64,000 nt of DNA. Origin: DATHBD01 sp035296325. GTDB taxonomy: Bacteria; Actinomycetota; Actinomycetes; Mycobacteriales; Micromonosporaceae. This document shows positions 31,510 to 40,172 of the stretch, in pieces (within the stretch, counting starts at the first letter, position 1; the number at the start of each line of letters is the position of its first letter). The position numbers and the translations under genes were made by a program. The stretch covers positions 62,001-126,000 of the forward strand of contig DATHBD010000063.1 in assembly GCA_035296325.1 (NCBI GenBank), given 5' to 3'. Below the pieces are notes generated by a model. That model was not told the DNA's origin and did no database searches. It worked only from the letters and a program-made list of their open reading frames with translations.

Positions 31510-32835
31510 TCACTGCCTCACGGTGGCGGCCCGGAGGTCGGCCGGCGGAGGCTGCCAGGACCCCGGCTCGGCGGCCACCTGCCCACCTGAGCGGATGTCC
31601 TTGACCTCGTGACCGTCCGCGCCGGGAAACCAGACGAACGGAATCCCCCGGCGCTCGGCGAACCGGATCTGCTTGCCGTACTTCGCCGCAGACGGCGACA
31701 CCTCCGTGGCGATGCCCCGTCGCCGCAGCGCCGCGGCGACCCGGTCCGCCGCCGGCCGGTCCTCCTCGGCGGCGAGCGCCACCAGGACACAGGTGGGCAC
31801 CTGCCGGCTCGCGGACAGCACACCGGCGCCGAAGAGCAGGCCGAGGATGCGCGACACGCCGACCGACAGCCCGACCCCGGGGAAGCGGTCGGCGCCGGAC
31901 GTGGCCAGATTGTCGTACCGCCCACCGGCGCAGACCGATCCGAAGCGCTCGTAGCCCTGCAGCTTGGCCTCGTACACCGTGCCGGTGTAGTAGTCGAGCC
32001 CACGCATGATCCGCATGTCGGCCACCACCAGGCCGGGCGCGTGCTCGCGGGCCACCTCCACGACCCGGAGCAGCTCCGCAATGCCTTCGTCGATCAGCGG
32101 GTGGTCCACCCCGAGGGCGCCGATCGCGTCGGCGAAGGAGGCGTCAGGGGCGGATATCTCGGCGAACGCCAGAGCGGCCTTGGCCTGCTCGGCGCTGGCC
32201 CCGGCCTGCGACAGCAGACCGGTGACGCCGTCGGGGCCGATCTTGTCCAGCTTGTCGAGCGCCTGCATCGCCGGGGTGGGGTCGGGAAAGCCGAGGCCCA
32301 GCAGGTAGCCCTCGCATACCTTCCGGTTGTTCACCTGGAAGCGGATCGGCGGGATGGGCAGCCCGGCCAGGGCGTCGCCGACCACCAGCGGCAGCTCGGC
32401 CTCGTAGTGCCCGGGCAGGGTGTCCCGGTCCACGATGTCGATGTCAGCCTGCAGGAACTCGCGGTACCGGCCCTCCTGCGGCCGCTCCCCACGCCACACC
32501 TTCTGCATCTGGTACCGGCGGAACGGAAAGTGCAGCCGGCCGGCGTTCTCCAGCACGTACCGGGCGAACGGCACGGTCAGGTCGAAGTGCAGCCCGAGCG
32601 ACTCGTCCGAGGTGTCGGTGCCGCCGTCGGCCTGCAGCCGGCGCAGCACGTACACCTCCTTTGAGGTCTCGCCCTTGCGCAGCAACTGCTCCAGCGGCTC
32701 CACCGCGCGGGTCTCCAGCGGCGCGAACCCGTACAGCTCGAAGCTGCTCCGCAGCCGGTCGAGGAGCTGCTGCTCGACCATCCGCTGCGCCGGCAGCCAT
32801 TCCGGGAAGCCCGAGATCGGGGTCGGTCGGGTCAT
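31510..32835 (-). CDS. hisS: Histidine--tRNA ligase
   Basis: About 441 residues. Class II motifs: FAPLETRAVEPLEQLL, motif 2 QMQKVWRGERPQEGRYREF, the HisRS-specific RGLDYYTGTVYEA, motif 3 region GVGLSVGVSRIL, and a C-terminal anticodon-binding domain (VPTCVLVALAAEED, GIATEVSPSAAKYGKQI). ATG chosen because GAGG lies 9 nt upstream; a GTG two codons earlier overlaps the upstream MBL stop in a GTGA junction and is an alternative. It is followed downstream by the toxin-antitoxin operon. Confidence 0.95.
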   Translation of the reverse strand: MTRPTPISGFPEWLPAQRMVEQQLLDRLRSSFELYGFAPLETRAVEPLEQLLRKGETSKEVYVLRRLQADGGTDTSDESLGLHFDLTVPFARYVLENAGRLHFPFRRYQMQKVWRGERPQEGRYREFLQADIDIVDRDTLPGHYEAELPLVVGDALAGLPIPPIRFQVNNRKVCEGYLLGLGFPDPTPAMQALDKLDKIGPDGVTGLLSQAGASAEQAKAALAFAEISAPDASFADAIGALGVDHPLIDEGIAELLRVVEVAREHAPGLVVADMRIMRGLDYYTGTVYEAKLQGYERFGSVCAGGRYDNLATSGADRFPGVGLSVGVSRILGLLFGAGVLSASRQVPTCVLVALAAEEDRPAADRVAAALRRRGIATEVSPSAAKYGKQIRFAERRGIPFVWFPGADGHEVKDIRSGGQVAAEPGSWQPPPADLRAATVRQ

Positions 32836-32837
32836 CG

Positions 32838-33536
32838 TCACCAGCCTCGTCGTGGGTGGGCCGGGCCGGCGAGCAGCTCCAGCAGGTACGGGTTCGTGGT
32901 GCGTTCCCGGCCGATCGTCGTGGAGGGCCCGTGCCCGGGCAACACGATTGTGGCGTCGTCCAGCGGAAGGATCTTGTCGCGGAGACTGGCCACCATTGCG
33001 CCGGCGTCCCCTCCGGGCAGGTCGGTACGCCCAATCGAGCCGGCGAAGAGCACGTCGCCGCTGAAACAGACCGGCCCGTCGGCCTCCGGCGCCTCGCCGC
33101 GCAGCAGCACCGAGCCCCGGGTGTGCCCGGGAGCGTGGTCGACGGTCAGGTGCAGGCCGGCGATGCTCAGGTCGACGCCGTCACCCAGCAGCAGCACGTC
33201 GTCCGGCTCGGTCCACTCCAGCCGGCCGCCGAACAGGGCGGTGAGGTCGGCGGAGAGGCCCTTGGTCGGGTCGGCGAGCAGCGCGCGGTCGTCCGGGTGG
33301 ATGTACGCGGGGATGCCGCGCGCCCCGCACACCGGCGTGACCGAGAAGGTGTGGTCGAGGTGCCCGTGGGTCAGGATCACCGCGGCCGGGTGGAGCCGAT
33401 GCTCGGCGAGCACCTCGTCGAGCTGCCCGGTGACCCCCATCCCGGGGTCGATGACCACACACTGCTCGCCGGGCGCGGGTGCCACGACGTAGCAGTTGGT
33501 CCCGAAGGCGTCGGCGGGAAAGCCGGCGATGAGCAA
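32838..33536 (-). CDS. MBL-fold metallohydrolase (glyoxalase II-like)
   Basis: 232 residues. Zinc ligands: HGHLDHT (THxHxDH), H in HAPGHTRGS, D in FSGDVLFAGSIGRTD, H in VLPGHGPSTTIGRE. These are the marks of the hydroxyacylglutathione hydrolase-like branch. With mycothiol instead of glutathione in actinomycetes, the substrate may be a mycothiol thioester. The start is TTG (LLIAGFPADAF), 6 nt after AGGGGT; no ATG or GTG fits. It is coupled to hisS, the normal actinobacterial pairing. Confidence 0.87.
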   Translation of the reverse strand: MLIAGFPADAFGTNCYVVAPAPGEQCVVIDPGMGVTGQLDEVLAEHRLHPAAVILTHGHLDHTFSVTPVCGARGIPAYIHPDDRALLADPTKGLSADLTALFGGRLEWTEPDDVLLLGDGVDLSIAGLHLTVDHAPGHTRGSVLLRGEAPEADGPVCFSGDVLFAGSIGRTDLPGGDAGAMVASLRDKILPLDDATIVLPGHGPSTTIGRERTTNPYLLELLAGPAHPRRGW

Positions 33537-33719
33537 GGTCCAACCCCTTGAGGAAGCGTCGATTACTGCCGCGAGCCTATCCGTTGACGGTTTGGTGCCG
33601 AGCCGGCGCTCCGTAACGGACAACCAGTGCGTACACTCTGGCGGGCATGTGACGAAGCACGCAGCAGTCCCCGGCCGTACCGCCAGTCCGACGGCCCCGC
33701 AACTCGGAGGGAAGCACCG

Positions 33720-34637
33720 GTGGGTACCAGCAAGAACCGGCAGCGCGCGATGGCGCGCGCCAAGGTCGAGCGGCAGATCGCCCGCCGGGCCGCCGCCTTG
33801 CGCCGACGCCGCCAGATCCAGGCTGCGATCGGCGCGACGCTCGCCGTGCTGGTTGTCGCGCTCGGTGTCGCCTGGACCGCCGGGGCGTTCGAGTCCACGC
33901 CCGCCACCCCGGCCGACTGCACCTGGAACACCAGGGCAGCGTCGGCCGAGATCAAGGATGTCGGCGTCCCGTCGACGGCAAACGTGCCCAAGTCCGGCGT
34001 CAAGCCGATGACGATCACCACCGGCCTCGGCGTGATCGAGGCGCAACTCGACCTGGTCAAGGCGCCCTGCACCGCGGCCAACTTCACGTACCTGGCCAGC
34101 AAGAAGTTCTTCGAGAACACCAAGTGCCACCGGCTGTCCACGAACGGCCTCTTCGTGCTCCAGTGTGGTGACCCGTCGGCCACCGGCAAGGGTGGCCCGA
34201 CCTACACCTTCGCCGACGAGAACCTGCCGCAGGCGCCGGCGGTGCCGTCCGCCGATCCCAGTGCCAGCCCAGCTGCGCCGGCGCCGAACCTGTACCCCCG
34301 CGGCACGCTCGCCATGGCCAACTCCGGCGAGGACACCAACAGCAGCCAGTTCTTCATCGTGTACAAGGACGGGTCGCAGCTGGAGCCGAAGTACTCGGTG
34401 TTTGGCACCATCACCAAGGGCATGGATATCGTGGACAAGGTGGCCGAGGCCGGCGTGCAGGACACGGGCGGCCAGGCATCGACCGACGGCACGCCAAAGA
34501 CCGAGGTGCTGATCCAGTCGCTCACCGTCGGCGACGCCCAGCCCGCGGTGCCGACCACGCCGGCGGCACCGGGATCGGGCACCCCCGCACCGAGCGGTTC
34601 GGCGGGCGGGACGGGCAGCGCCGCCCAGCAGCCTTGA
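33720..34637 (+). CDS. Membrane-anchored cyclophilin-type peptidyl-prolyl isomerase (1)
   Basis: 305 residues. A basic N-terminus, one transmembrane helix (IGATLAVLVVALGVAWTAG), then a cyclophilin domain: CTAANFTYLASKKFFENTKCHR, FVLQCGDPSATGKGGP, GTLAMANSGEDTNSSQFFIVY. A Pro/Ala/Ser loop is inserted before the LAMANSG strand and a Pro/Gly/Ser tail ends the protein. The catalytic domain lies outside the membrane, assisting folding of exported proteins. The GTG start follows GGAGGG. It is a tandem paralogue of the next gene. Confidence 0.9.
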   Translation: MGTSKNRQRAMARAKVERQIARRAAALRRRRQIQAAIGATLAVLVVALGVAWTAGAFESTPATPADCTWNTRAASAEIKDVGVPSTANVPKSGVKPMTITTGLGVIEAQLDLVKAPCTAANFTYLASKKFFENTKCHRLSTNGLFVLQCGDPSATGKGGPTYTFADENLPQAPAVPSADPSASPAAPAPNLYPRGTLAMANSGEDTNSSQFFIVYKDGSQLEPKYSVFGTITKGMDIVDKVAEAGVQDTGGQASTDGTPKTEVLIQSLTVGDAQPAVPTTPAAPGSGTPAPSGSAGGTGSAAQQP

Positions 34638-34705
34638 GTGACACTCCACGCCTGAACAACGACCGACGCGAGCGCACCGCGCCGACACAACCCCAGGGAG
34701 ACACC

Positions 34706-35545
34706 GTGACGTCCAACCGGGACCGGCAGCGCGCCGCGGCGCGCATCCGCCTGGAGCGGGAGATGGCAGAGCGGGCCGAGTCCGCACAGAAGCGGCGGCG
34801 GGTGCAGCTCATCGGGGCTGGCGCCGGCACGGCCGTGGTGATCCTCGGCATGGTCTGGCTCGTGGTGGCCGTCTCCAGCGACGACGACAAGAAGCCGACC
34901 GCCGCTGCGTCGGAGTCCGCTTCGGCGGCCGCGTGCCAGTGGAAGCCGAAGGTCGACCCCAGCGCGGCGAGCGCCGAGCCGCTGCCGCCCGAGATCAAGG
35001 ACGTGGGCACTCCCCCGGCGTCCGGCGAACCGCGCTCCGGCAAGTCGACCATGACGATCACCACGAACCTCGGTGAGCTGAAGGCGACCCTGGACCTGTC
35101 GAAGGTCCCCTGCACGGCGGCGAACTTCTCTTTCCTGGCCAGCAAGAACTACTTCGACAACACCGAGTGCCACCGGATGACGACCGAGGGCATTCACGTG
35201 CTGCAGTGCGGCGACCCGTCCGCCACCGGACGGGGCGGCCCGACGTACCAGTACACCGACGAGAACCTGCCGACGAACCGCCGACCGGCGTACCCGGAGG
35301 GCACGATCGCCATGGCGAACGCCGGCCCGAACACCAACGGCAGCCAGTTCTTCATCGTCTACAAGGACACCGAACTCCAGCCGAACTACACGGTGCTCGG
35401 CAAGGTGGACCAGGCCAGCCTGGACATCGTGAAGAAGGTGGCCGAGGCCGGTGTTGTGGACGCCGACCCGCAGCAGCCCGGCGACGGCAAGCCGAAGACG
35501 CAGGTCAAGATCTCCGACCTGACGGTCGGCGCCCCGCAGACCTGA
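34706..35545 (+). CDS. Membrane-anchored cyclophilin-type peptidyl-prolyl isomerase (2)
   Basis: 279 residues. Same plan as the preceding gene: basic N-terminus, transmembrane helix (GTAVVILGMVWLVVAV), acidic linker (SSDDDKK), cyclophilin domain with CTAANFSFLASKNYFDNTECHR, VLQCGDPSATGRGGP and GTIAMANAGPNTNGSQFFIVY. It lacks the Pro-rich loop and tail of copy 1. The GTG with GGGAG 5 nt upstream is chosen; an earlier in-frame GTG overlaps the upstream stop. Clear tandem duplication. Confidence 0.9.
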   Translation: MTSNRDRQRAAARIRLEREMAERAESAQKRRRVQLIGAGAGTAVVILGMVWLVVAVSSDDDKKPTAAASESASAAACQWKPKVDPSAASAEPLPPEIKDVGTPPASGEPRSGKSTMTITTNLGELKATLDLSKVPCTAANFSFLASKNYFDNTECHRMTTEGIHVLQCGDPSATGRGGPTYQYTDENLPTNRRPAYPEGTIAMANAGPNTNGSQFFIVYKDTELQPNYTVLGKVDQASLDIVKKVAEAGVVDADPQQPGDGKPKTQVKISDLTVGAPQT

Positions 35546-35555
35546 TCCGGATCGC

Positions 35556-35588
35556 AAGCGGGCCCGACACCGGTCGTTGGGCCCGCTT
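35556..35588. terminator. Bidirectional terminator between the PPIase and relA genes
   Basis: AAGCGGGCCC and GGGCCCGCTT form a perfect 10-bp stem with a 13-nt loop, 10 bp after the PPIase stop and 37 bp before the convergent relA stop. The A/T pairs at the base suit termination in both directions. Confidence 0.75.
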
Positions 35589-35625
35589 CCGCGACTCCGC
35601 TCCTATTCGCCGACGCTTCCGGAGG

Positions 35626-38163
35626 TCAGGCGCCGGAGGTCACCCGGTAGGCGTCGTACACGCCGTCGACCCGTCGTACCGCCGCGAGCAGGTGGTTGAG
35701 GTGCTTGGGGTCGGCCATCTCGAAGCTGAACCGGCTCACCGCGACCCGGTCCCGGGTGGTGGTGACGGTCGCCGAGAGAATGTTGACCTTCTCCTCGGAA
35801 AGCACCTTGGTGATATCGGCCAGCAGCTTGTGCCGGTCCAACGCCTCGACCTGGATGGCCACCAGGAACGTCGACGCCGCGGTCGGCTTCCACGCCACCT
35901 TGAGCACCCGCTCCTGCTGCGCCTCCAGGTCGATCGCGTTGGCGCAGTCGCAGCGGTGCACGCTGACCCCGCCGGAGCGGGTCACGAAGCCGAAGACGGC
36001 GTCGCCCGGCACCGGGGTGCAGCAGCGCGCCAGCTTGATCCAGACGTCGTCCACGCCCTCCACGACGACACCCGGGTCCTGCGTCTCCCGGTGGCGGGGC
36101 GGACGGGTCGGTAGCGCCGCCTCGGCGATGTCCTCGACCGCGCCCTCTTCGCCGCCGTACCCGGCGACCAGGCGGGACACGATCGACTGGGCCGAGACCT
36201 GGCTCTCCCCCACCGCGGCGTAGAGCGCGGCGACGTCGGCCAGGTGCAGGTCGCGGGCGATCGTCATCAGGGACTCGGAAGTGAGCAGCCGCTGCAGCGG
36301 CAGACCCTGCTTGCGCATGGCCTTGACCATCTGGTCCTTGCCGGCCTCGATCGCCTCTTCGCGGCGCTCCTTGTTGAAGTACTGCCGGATCTTGGTGCGG
36401 GCGCGGGGGCTCTTGACGAAGCCCAGCCAGTCCTGTGTCGGCCCGGCCGTCTCCGACTTCGACGTGAAGATCTCGATCACGTCACCGTTGGAGAGCGTGG
36501 ACTCCAGCGGTACCAGCTTGCCGTTGACCCGCGCGCCGATGCACTTGTGCCCGACCTCGGTGTGCACCGCGTAGGCGAAGTCGACCGGGGTCGAGCCGGT
36601 GGTCAGTGCGATCACGTCGCCCTTGGGCGTGAAGACGTAGACCTCCTGGCTGGACAGGTCGAAGCGCAGCGCGTCGAGGAACTCGCTCGGGTCGCTCGCC
36701 TCCCGCTGCCAGTCCAGCAGCTGCCGCAGCCAGGTCATCTCGTCGATGTGCGCCGGTGGGCCGGAGATGGTGGCGCTCTTGGTCTCTTTGTACCGCCAGT
36801 GCGCCGCGATCCCGTACTCGGCGGTGCGGTGCATCGCGTACGTCCGGATCTGCATCTCCACCGGCTTGCCGGTCGGCCCGATCACGGTGGTGTGCAGCGA
36901 CTGGTACATGTTGAACTTCGGCATCGCGATGTAGTCCTTGAACCGGCCGGGAACCGGTTGCCAGCTCGCGTGGATCACACCGAGTGCCGCGTAGCAGTCG
37001 CGCACCGTCTCGACCAGGATCCGCACGCCGATCAGGTCGTAGATGTCGGCGAACTCGCGGCCGCGCACGATCATCTTCTGGTACACGGAGTACAGGTGCT
37101 TCGGCCGGCCGGTGACCTCCGCCTTGATCTTGGCCGCCTTCAGGTCGACCGAGACCTTCTGGGTGACCTGCCGCAGCAGATTCTCCCGCTGCGGAGCGTG
37201 CTCCCCGATCAGCCGGTGGATCTCGTCGAAGCGCTTGGGGAACAGCGTCTTGAACGCCAGGTCCTCGAGCTCCCACTTGATCGTGTTCATCCCGAGGCGG
37301 TGCGCGAGCGGCGCCAGGATCTCCAGCGTCTCCTTGGCCTTCTGCTCCTGCTTCGGCCGGGGCAGAAAGGTCAGCGTCCGCATGTTGTGCAGCCGGTCCG
37401 CGAGCTTGATGACCAGCACCCGGGGGTCCTTGGCCATCGCGACGACCATCTTGCGGATGGTTTCCGCCTTCGCCGCGTCACCGAGCTTGACCTTGTCCAG
37501 CTTCGTCACGCCGTCGACCAGCAGCCGGACCTCCCCGCCGAAGTCGATCTCCATCTGCTCCAGCGTGTAGGGCGTGTCCTCGATCGTGTCGTGCAGCAGC
37601 GCAGCCACGAGTGTGGTGGTGTCCATGCCGAGTTCGGAGAGGATGCCGGCGACCGCGAGCGGATGGGTGATGTACGGGTCGCCCGACTTGCGGTACTGAC
37701 CGTTGTGCCAGCCCTCCGCGATGTCGAACGCCTTCTGCAGCAGCCGGACGTCGGCCTTGGGGTGGGAGTTGCGGTGCTGGGCGATCAGCGGCTCCAGCGC
37801 CTCACTCACCTGCGGGCTCTGCCACGGGGCGTTGAACCGTGCGAGCCGCGCCCGCACCCGACGGCCGGTCGGCGTGACACCAACCAGCCCGAGTGCGGTG
37901 GTGGTGCCCGAGCCGCCATCCGTGCCCGGTTCGCTTCCGCCAGCGGCGCCGGCCGGGCTCGGGGCGGCCAACGCACCGGGGGCGGCCGGGCCGGGGGCGG
38001 CCGGCGCGCCGGGGAACGGGATGACCACCGCGCCGGGGCTGTCGGCACTCGCGGCCGGGTCGGATGGTGACGCCGCATCGGCAGCCTCGGGTCCGGACGC
38101 CGCACCGATGGAGTCGATCACGTTGAGGGTGCCATCCTCAGGAGGCGCGACTTCGCCGGACAC
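35626..38163 (-). CDS. relA: Bifunctional (p)ppGpp synthetase/hydrolase (Rel)
   Basis: 845 residues. A long Pro/Ala/Gly-rich N-terminus (~100 residues), HD hydrolase domain with LVAALLHDTIEDT and KLADRLHNMRTL, synthetase domain with GRPKHLYSVYQKM and RFKDYIAMPKFNMYQSLHTTV, TGS domain (VYVFTPKGDVIALTTGSTP), a zinc-finger-like segment with RCCTPVPGD and HRCDC, and an ACT domain at the end. Both catalytic sites look intact, so it should make and break (p)ppGpp. The GTG start follows GAGGAG. Confidence 0.96.
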   Translation of the reverse strand: MSGEVAPPEDGTLNVIDSIGAASGPEAADAASPSDPAASADSPGAVVIPFPGAPAAPGPAAPGALAAPSPAGAAGGSEPGTDGGSGTTTALGLVGVTPTGRRVRARLARFNAPWQSPQVSEALEPLIAQHRNSHPKADVRLLQKAFDIAEGWHNGQYRKSGDPYITHPLAVAGILSELGMDTTTLVAALLHDTIEDTPYTLEQMEIDFGGEVRLLVDGVTKLDKVKLGDAAKAETIRKMVVAMAKDPRVLVIKLADRLHNMRTLTFLPRPKQEQKAKETLEILAPLAHRLGMNTIKWELEDLAFKTLFPKRFDEIHRLIGEHAPQRENLLRQVTQKVSVDLKAAKIKAEVTGRPKHLYSVYQKMIVRGREFADIYDLIGVRILVETVRDCYAALGVIHASWQPVPGRFKDYIAMPKFNMYQSLHTTVIGPTGKPVEMQIRTYAMHRTAEYGIAAHWRYKETKSATISGPPAHIDEMTWLRQLLDWQREASDPSEFLDALRFDLSSQEVYVFTPKGDVIALTTGSTPVDFAYAVHTEVGHKCIGARVNGKLVPLESTLSNGDVIEIFTSKSETAGPTQDWLGFVKSPRARTKIRQYFNKERREEAIEAGKDQMVKAMRKQGLPLQRLLTSESLMTIARDLHLADVAALYAAVGESQVSAQSIVSRLVAGYGGEEGAVEDIAEAALPTRPPRHRETQDPGVVVEGVDDVWIKLARCCTPVPGDAVFGFVTRSGGVSVHRCDCANAIDLEAQQERVLKVAWKPTAASTFLVAIQVEALDRHKLLADITKVLSEEKVNILSATVTTTRDRVAVSRFSFEMADPKHLNHLLAAVRRVDGVYDAYRVTSGA

Positions 38164-38322
38164 CAGCCGCTCCTCAATCGCCGCTTGCGGATCAATCTTG
38201 CGAACTGCGGGCTCCTCGTACCTGGCGCGTGTGTGGCGCTGCCGCCTGCGCGTTTCCGTGTGATAGGCAATCGTACCTGGCTGGGCCGGCGACCACGCCA
38301 GGTCGGTCGTGGCTCCACCGCG

Positions 38323-38877
38323 CTAAACCGTCAACAGGGCATGAACCTCGCGAGGACGCAGTCGCGCCCGGCCCGGCAGGAATCCCAGCTCCAAGAGGAC
38401 GCTGAACCCGCTCACCACCGCTCCGGCCCGCTCCACCAGTCCCAGCGTCGCCTCCGCGGTGCCGCCGGTGGCCAGCACGTCGTCCACGACCAGGACCCGC
38501 TGACCGGCGAGGAACGCGTCCGCGTGAATCTCGATCGACGCCTCGCCGTACTCCAGCGCGTACGTCGCGGCGAACGTGCGCCGGGGCAGCTTGCCGGCCT
38601 TGCGCACGGGCACCACGCCGACGCCTGTCGCGTACGCCACCGCCGCGGCGATCAGGAAGCCCCGCGCCTCGATGCCGGCCACCACGTCGAAGGAGTCGGC
38701 GCCGTGGTGGCTGACGATGGCGTCCATCGCCGCCGCGAACGCGCTGCCATCGGCGAAGAGGGGGCTGAGATCCTTGAAGACGATGCCGGGCTTGGGAAAG
38801 TCCGGCACGTCGAGCACCCTGCCGGCGACGAGCGCCGCGGTCGCGGCGCTCGTCGCACTGATGTCGTCAACTGGCAC
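38323..38877 (-). CDS. apt: Adenine phosphoribosyltransferase
   Basis: 184 residues, normal length. VPDFPKPGIVFKDLSPL, VAGIEARGFLIAAAVAY, and the PRPP-binding loop VLVVDDVLATGGTAEA are diagnostic. It salvages adenine to AMP. The start is GTG. It lies between secF (24 bp upstream) and relA, the standard actinobacterial order, likely in the secDF-apt-relA transcript. Confidence 0.95.
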   Translation of the reverse strand: MPVDDISATSAATAALVAGRVLDVPDFPKPGIVFKDLSPLFADGSAFAAAMDAIVSHHGADSFDVVAGIEARGFLIAAAVAYATGVGVVPVRKAGKLPRRTFAATYALEYGEASIEIHADAFLAGQRVLVVDDVLATGGTAEATLGLVERAGAVVSGFSVLLELGFLPGRARLRPREVHALLTV

Positions 38878-38901
38878 GGTGCGGCCCCCCCGCCGGAACG
38901 C

Positions 38902-40170
38902 TCAGCGCCGACGGGTGTTTCCGCCCGGCTTCTTGCGCTGACCGGCCTTGCCGCCCGGCCGCGGTGCGCCACCGGAAGCCGGACCGCGCTTGGGCACCGT
39001 CTGCGGTTCTTCGGCCGACCCGTCGCCGACGTCGAGGGGGTCGACGGTGCTCACCGCGGTGGCGCCGGATCGGCCACCACCGGACACTGCGGCACCGGCC
39101 GCTCCGGCCCGGGCCGGCACCGCCTTGGTCCCCGGTCGCCGTCCCGCGGCGCCCGCGGCCCGGCCGGTACGGCCCTCCGCCTCGCCCCGCTCCAGCCCGA
39201 TCCGCCGGGTCAGCACCCGCTGGGCGTGCAGCTTGTACTTGGAGTCGAGCAGCTTCAGGTCGACCAACCACGGGGTGGCCAGGAAGAGCGAGGAGTAGGC
39301 GCCGGTCAACATACCGACGAAGAGCACGAGGGCGAGGTCCTTCAGGGTGCCGACGCCGAGTAGTCCGGCGCCGACGAAGAGCAGCCCGCTCACCGGGAGC
39401 AGCGCGATGACGCTGGTGTTGATCGAGCGCATCAGCGTCTGGTTGACGGCGAGGTTCGCCGCCTCCGGGTAGCTGAACCGGTTGTGCCCGAGGATGCCGC
39501 GGGTGTTCTCGTCCACCTTGTCGAAGACCACGACGGTGTCGTACAGCGAGAAGCCCAGGATGGTGAGCAGGCCGATGACCGTGGCCGGCGTCACCTCGAA
39601 GCCGATCAACGAGTAGATGCCGGCCGTCAGGGTCAGGTCATGCAGCAGGGCGAGGAGCGCGGCGATGGCCATTTGGCGTTCGAAGCGGATCCAGATGTAC
39701 GCGCCCACGACGACGAGGAACACCAGCAGCGCCCGGAGGGCCTTCTCGGTGACGGCACCACCCCATGAGGCGCTCACCTGCTTGGTGCTCACTTCGGTGG
39801 GGTTGACCTTCGCGCCGGCGGCCAGCGCCTCCTGAATCGCTGCGCGCTGCTCGTCGCCTTCGGCGCCCTTGGCCAACGTGGGCGTACGGATGACGTAGCT
39901 GCCCGGATCGCGGCCCCGCACCTGTGCCGAAGAGACGGTCACGCCGGTGGCCTCCACGGCCCCCCGCACCTGCTCGATCGACGTGGCCGCCCGTACCGGC
40001 ACCATGAATTCGTTGCCGCCGGCGAACTCGACACCGAACTGGAAGCGGTTGAACGCCATGCTGCCGATGCAGATCAGCAGCAGCACCGCCGAGGCGAGAT
40101 ACCAACGCTTGCGCGGACCGATGAAGTCGATGTTGGTTTCACCGCGGTAGAGCCGGCGAAAGATGCTCAT
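38902..40170 (-). CDS. secF: Protein translocase subunit SecF
   Basis: 422 residues. Six-helix RND-type subunit: FQFGVEFAGGNEF (D1-like motif), VVVGAYIWIRFERQMA, GFSLYDTVVVFDKVDEN (D4), and LAVNQTLMRSINTSVIALLPV. With SecD it uses the proton gradient to pull exported proteins through SecYEG. The last ~90 residues are a soluble, Gly/Arg/Ala-rich basic tail ending KKPGGNTRRR. An AAGGAG site inside the secD 3' end precedes the ATG; the gap is 2 bp. Confidence 0.95.
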   Translation of the reverse strand: MSIFRRLYRGETNIDFIGPRKRWYLASAVLLLICIGSMAFNRFQFGVEFAGGNEFMVPVRAATSIEQVRGAVEATGVTVSSAQVRGRDPGSYVIRTPTLAKGAEGDEQRAAIQEALAAGAKVNPTEVSTKQVSASWGGAVTEKALRALLVFLVVVGAYIWIRFERQMAIAALLALLHDLTLTAGIYSLIGFEVTPATVIGLLTILGFSLYDTVVVFDKVDENTRGILGHNRFSYPEAANLAVNQTLMRSINTSVIALLPVSGLLFVGAGLLGVGTLKDLALVLFVGMLTGAYSSLFLATPWLVDLKLLDSKYKLHAQRVLTRRIGLERGEAEGRTGRAAGAAGRRPGTKAVPARAGAAGAAVSGGGRSGATAVSTVDPLDVGDGSAEEPQTVPKRGPASGGAPRPGGKAGQRKKPGGNTRRR

Positions 40171-40172
40171 GA

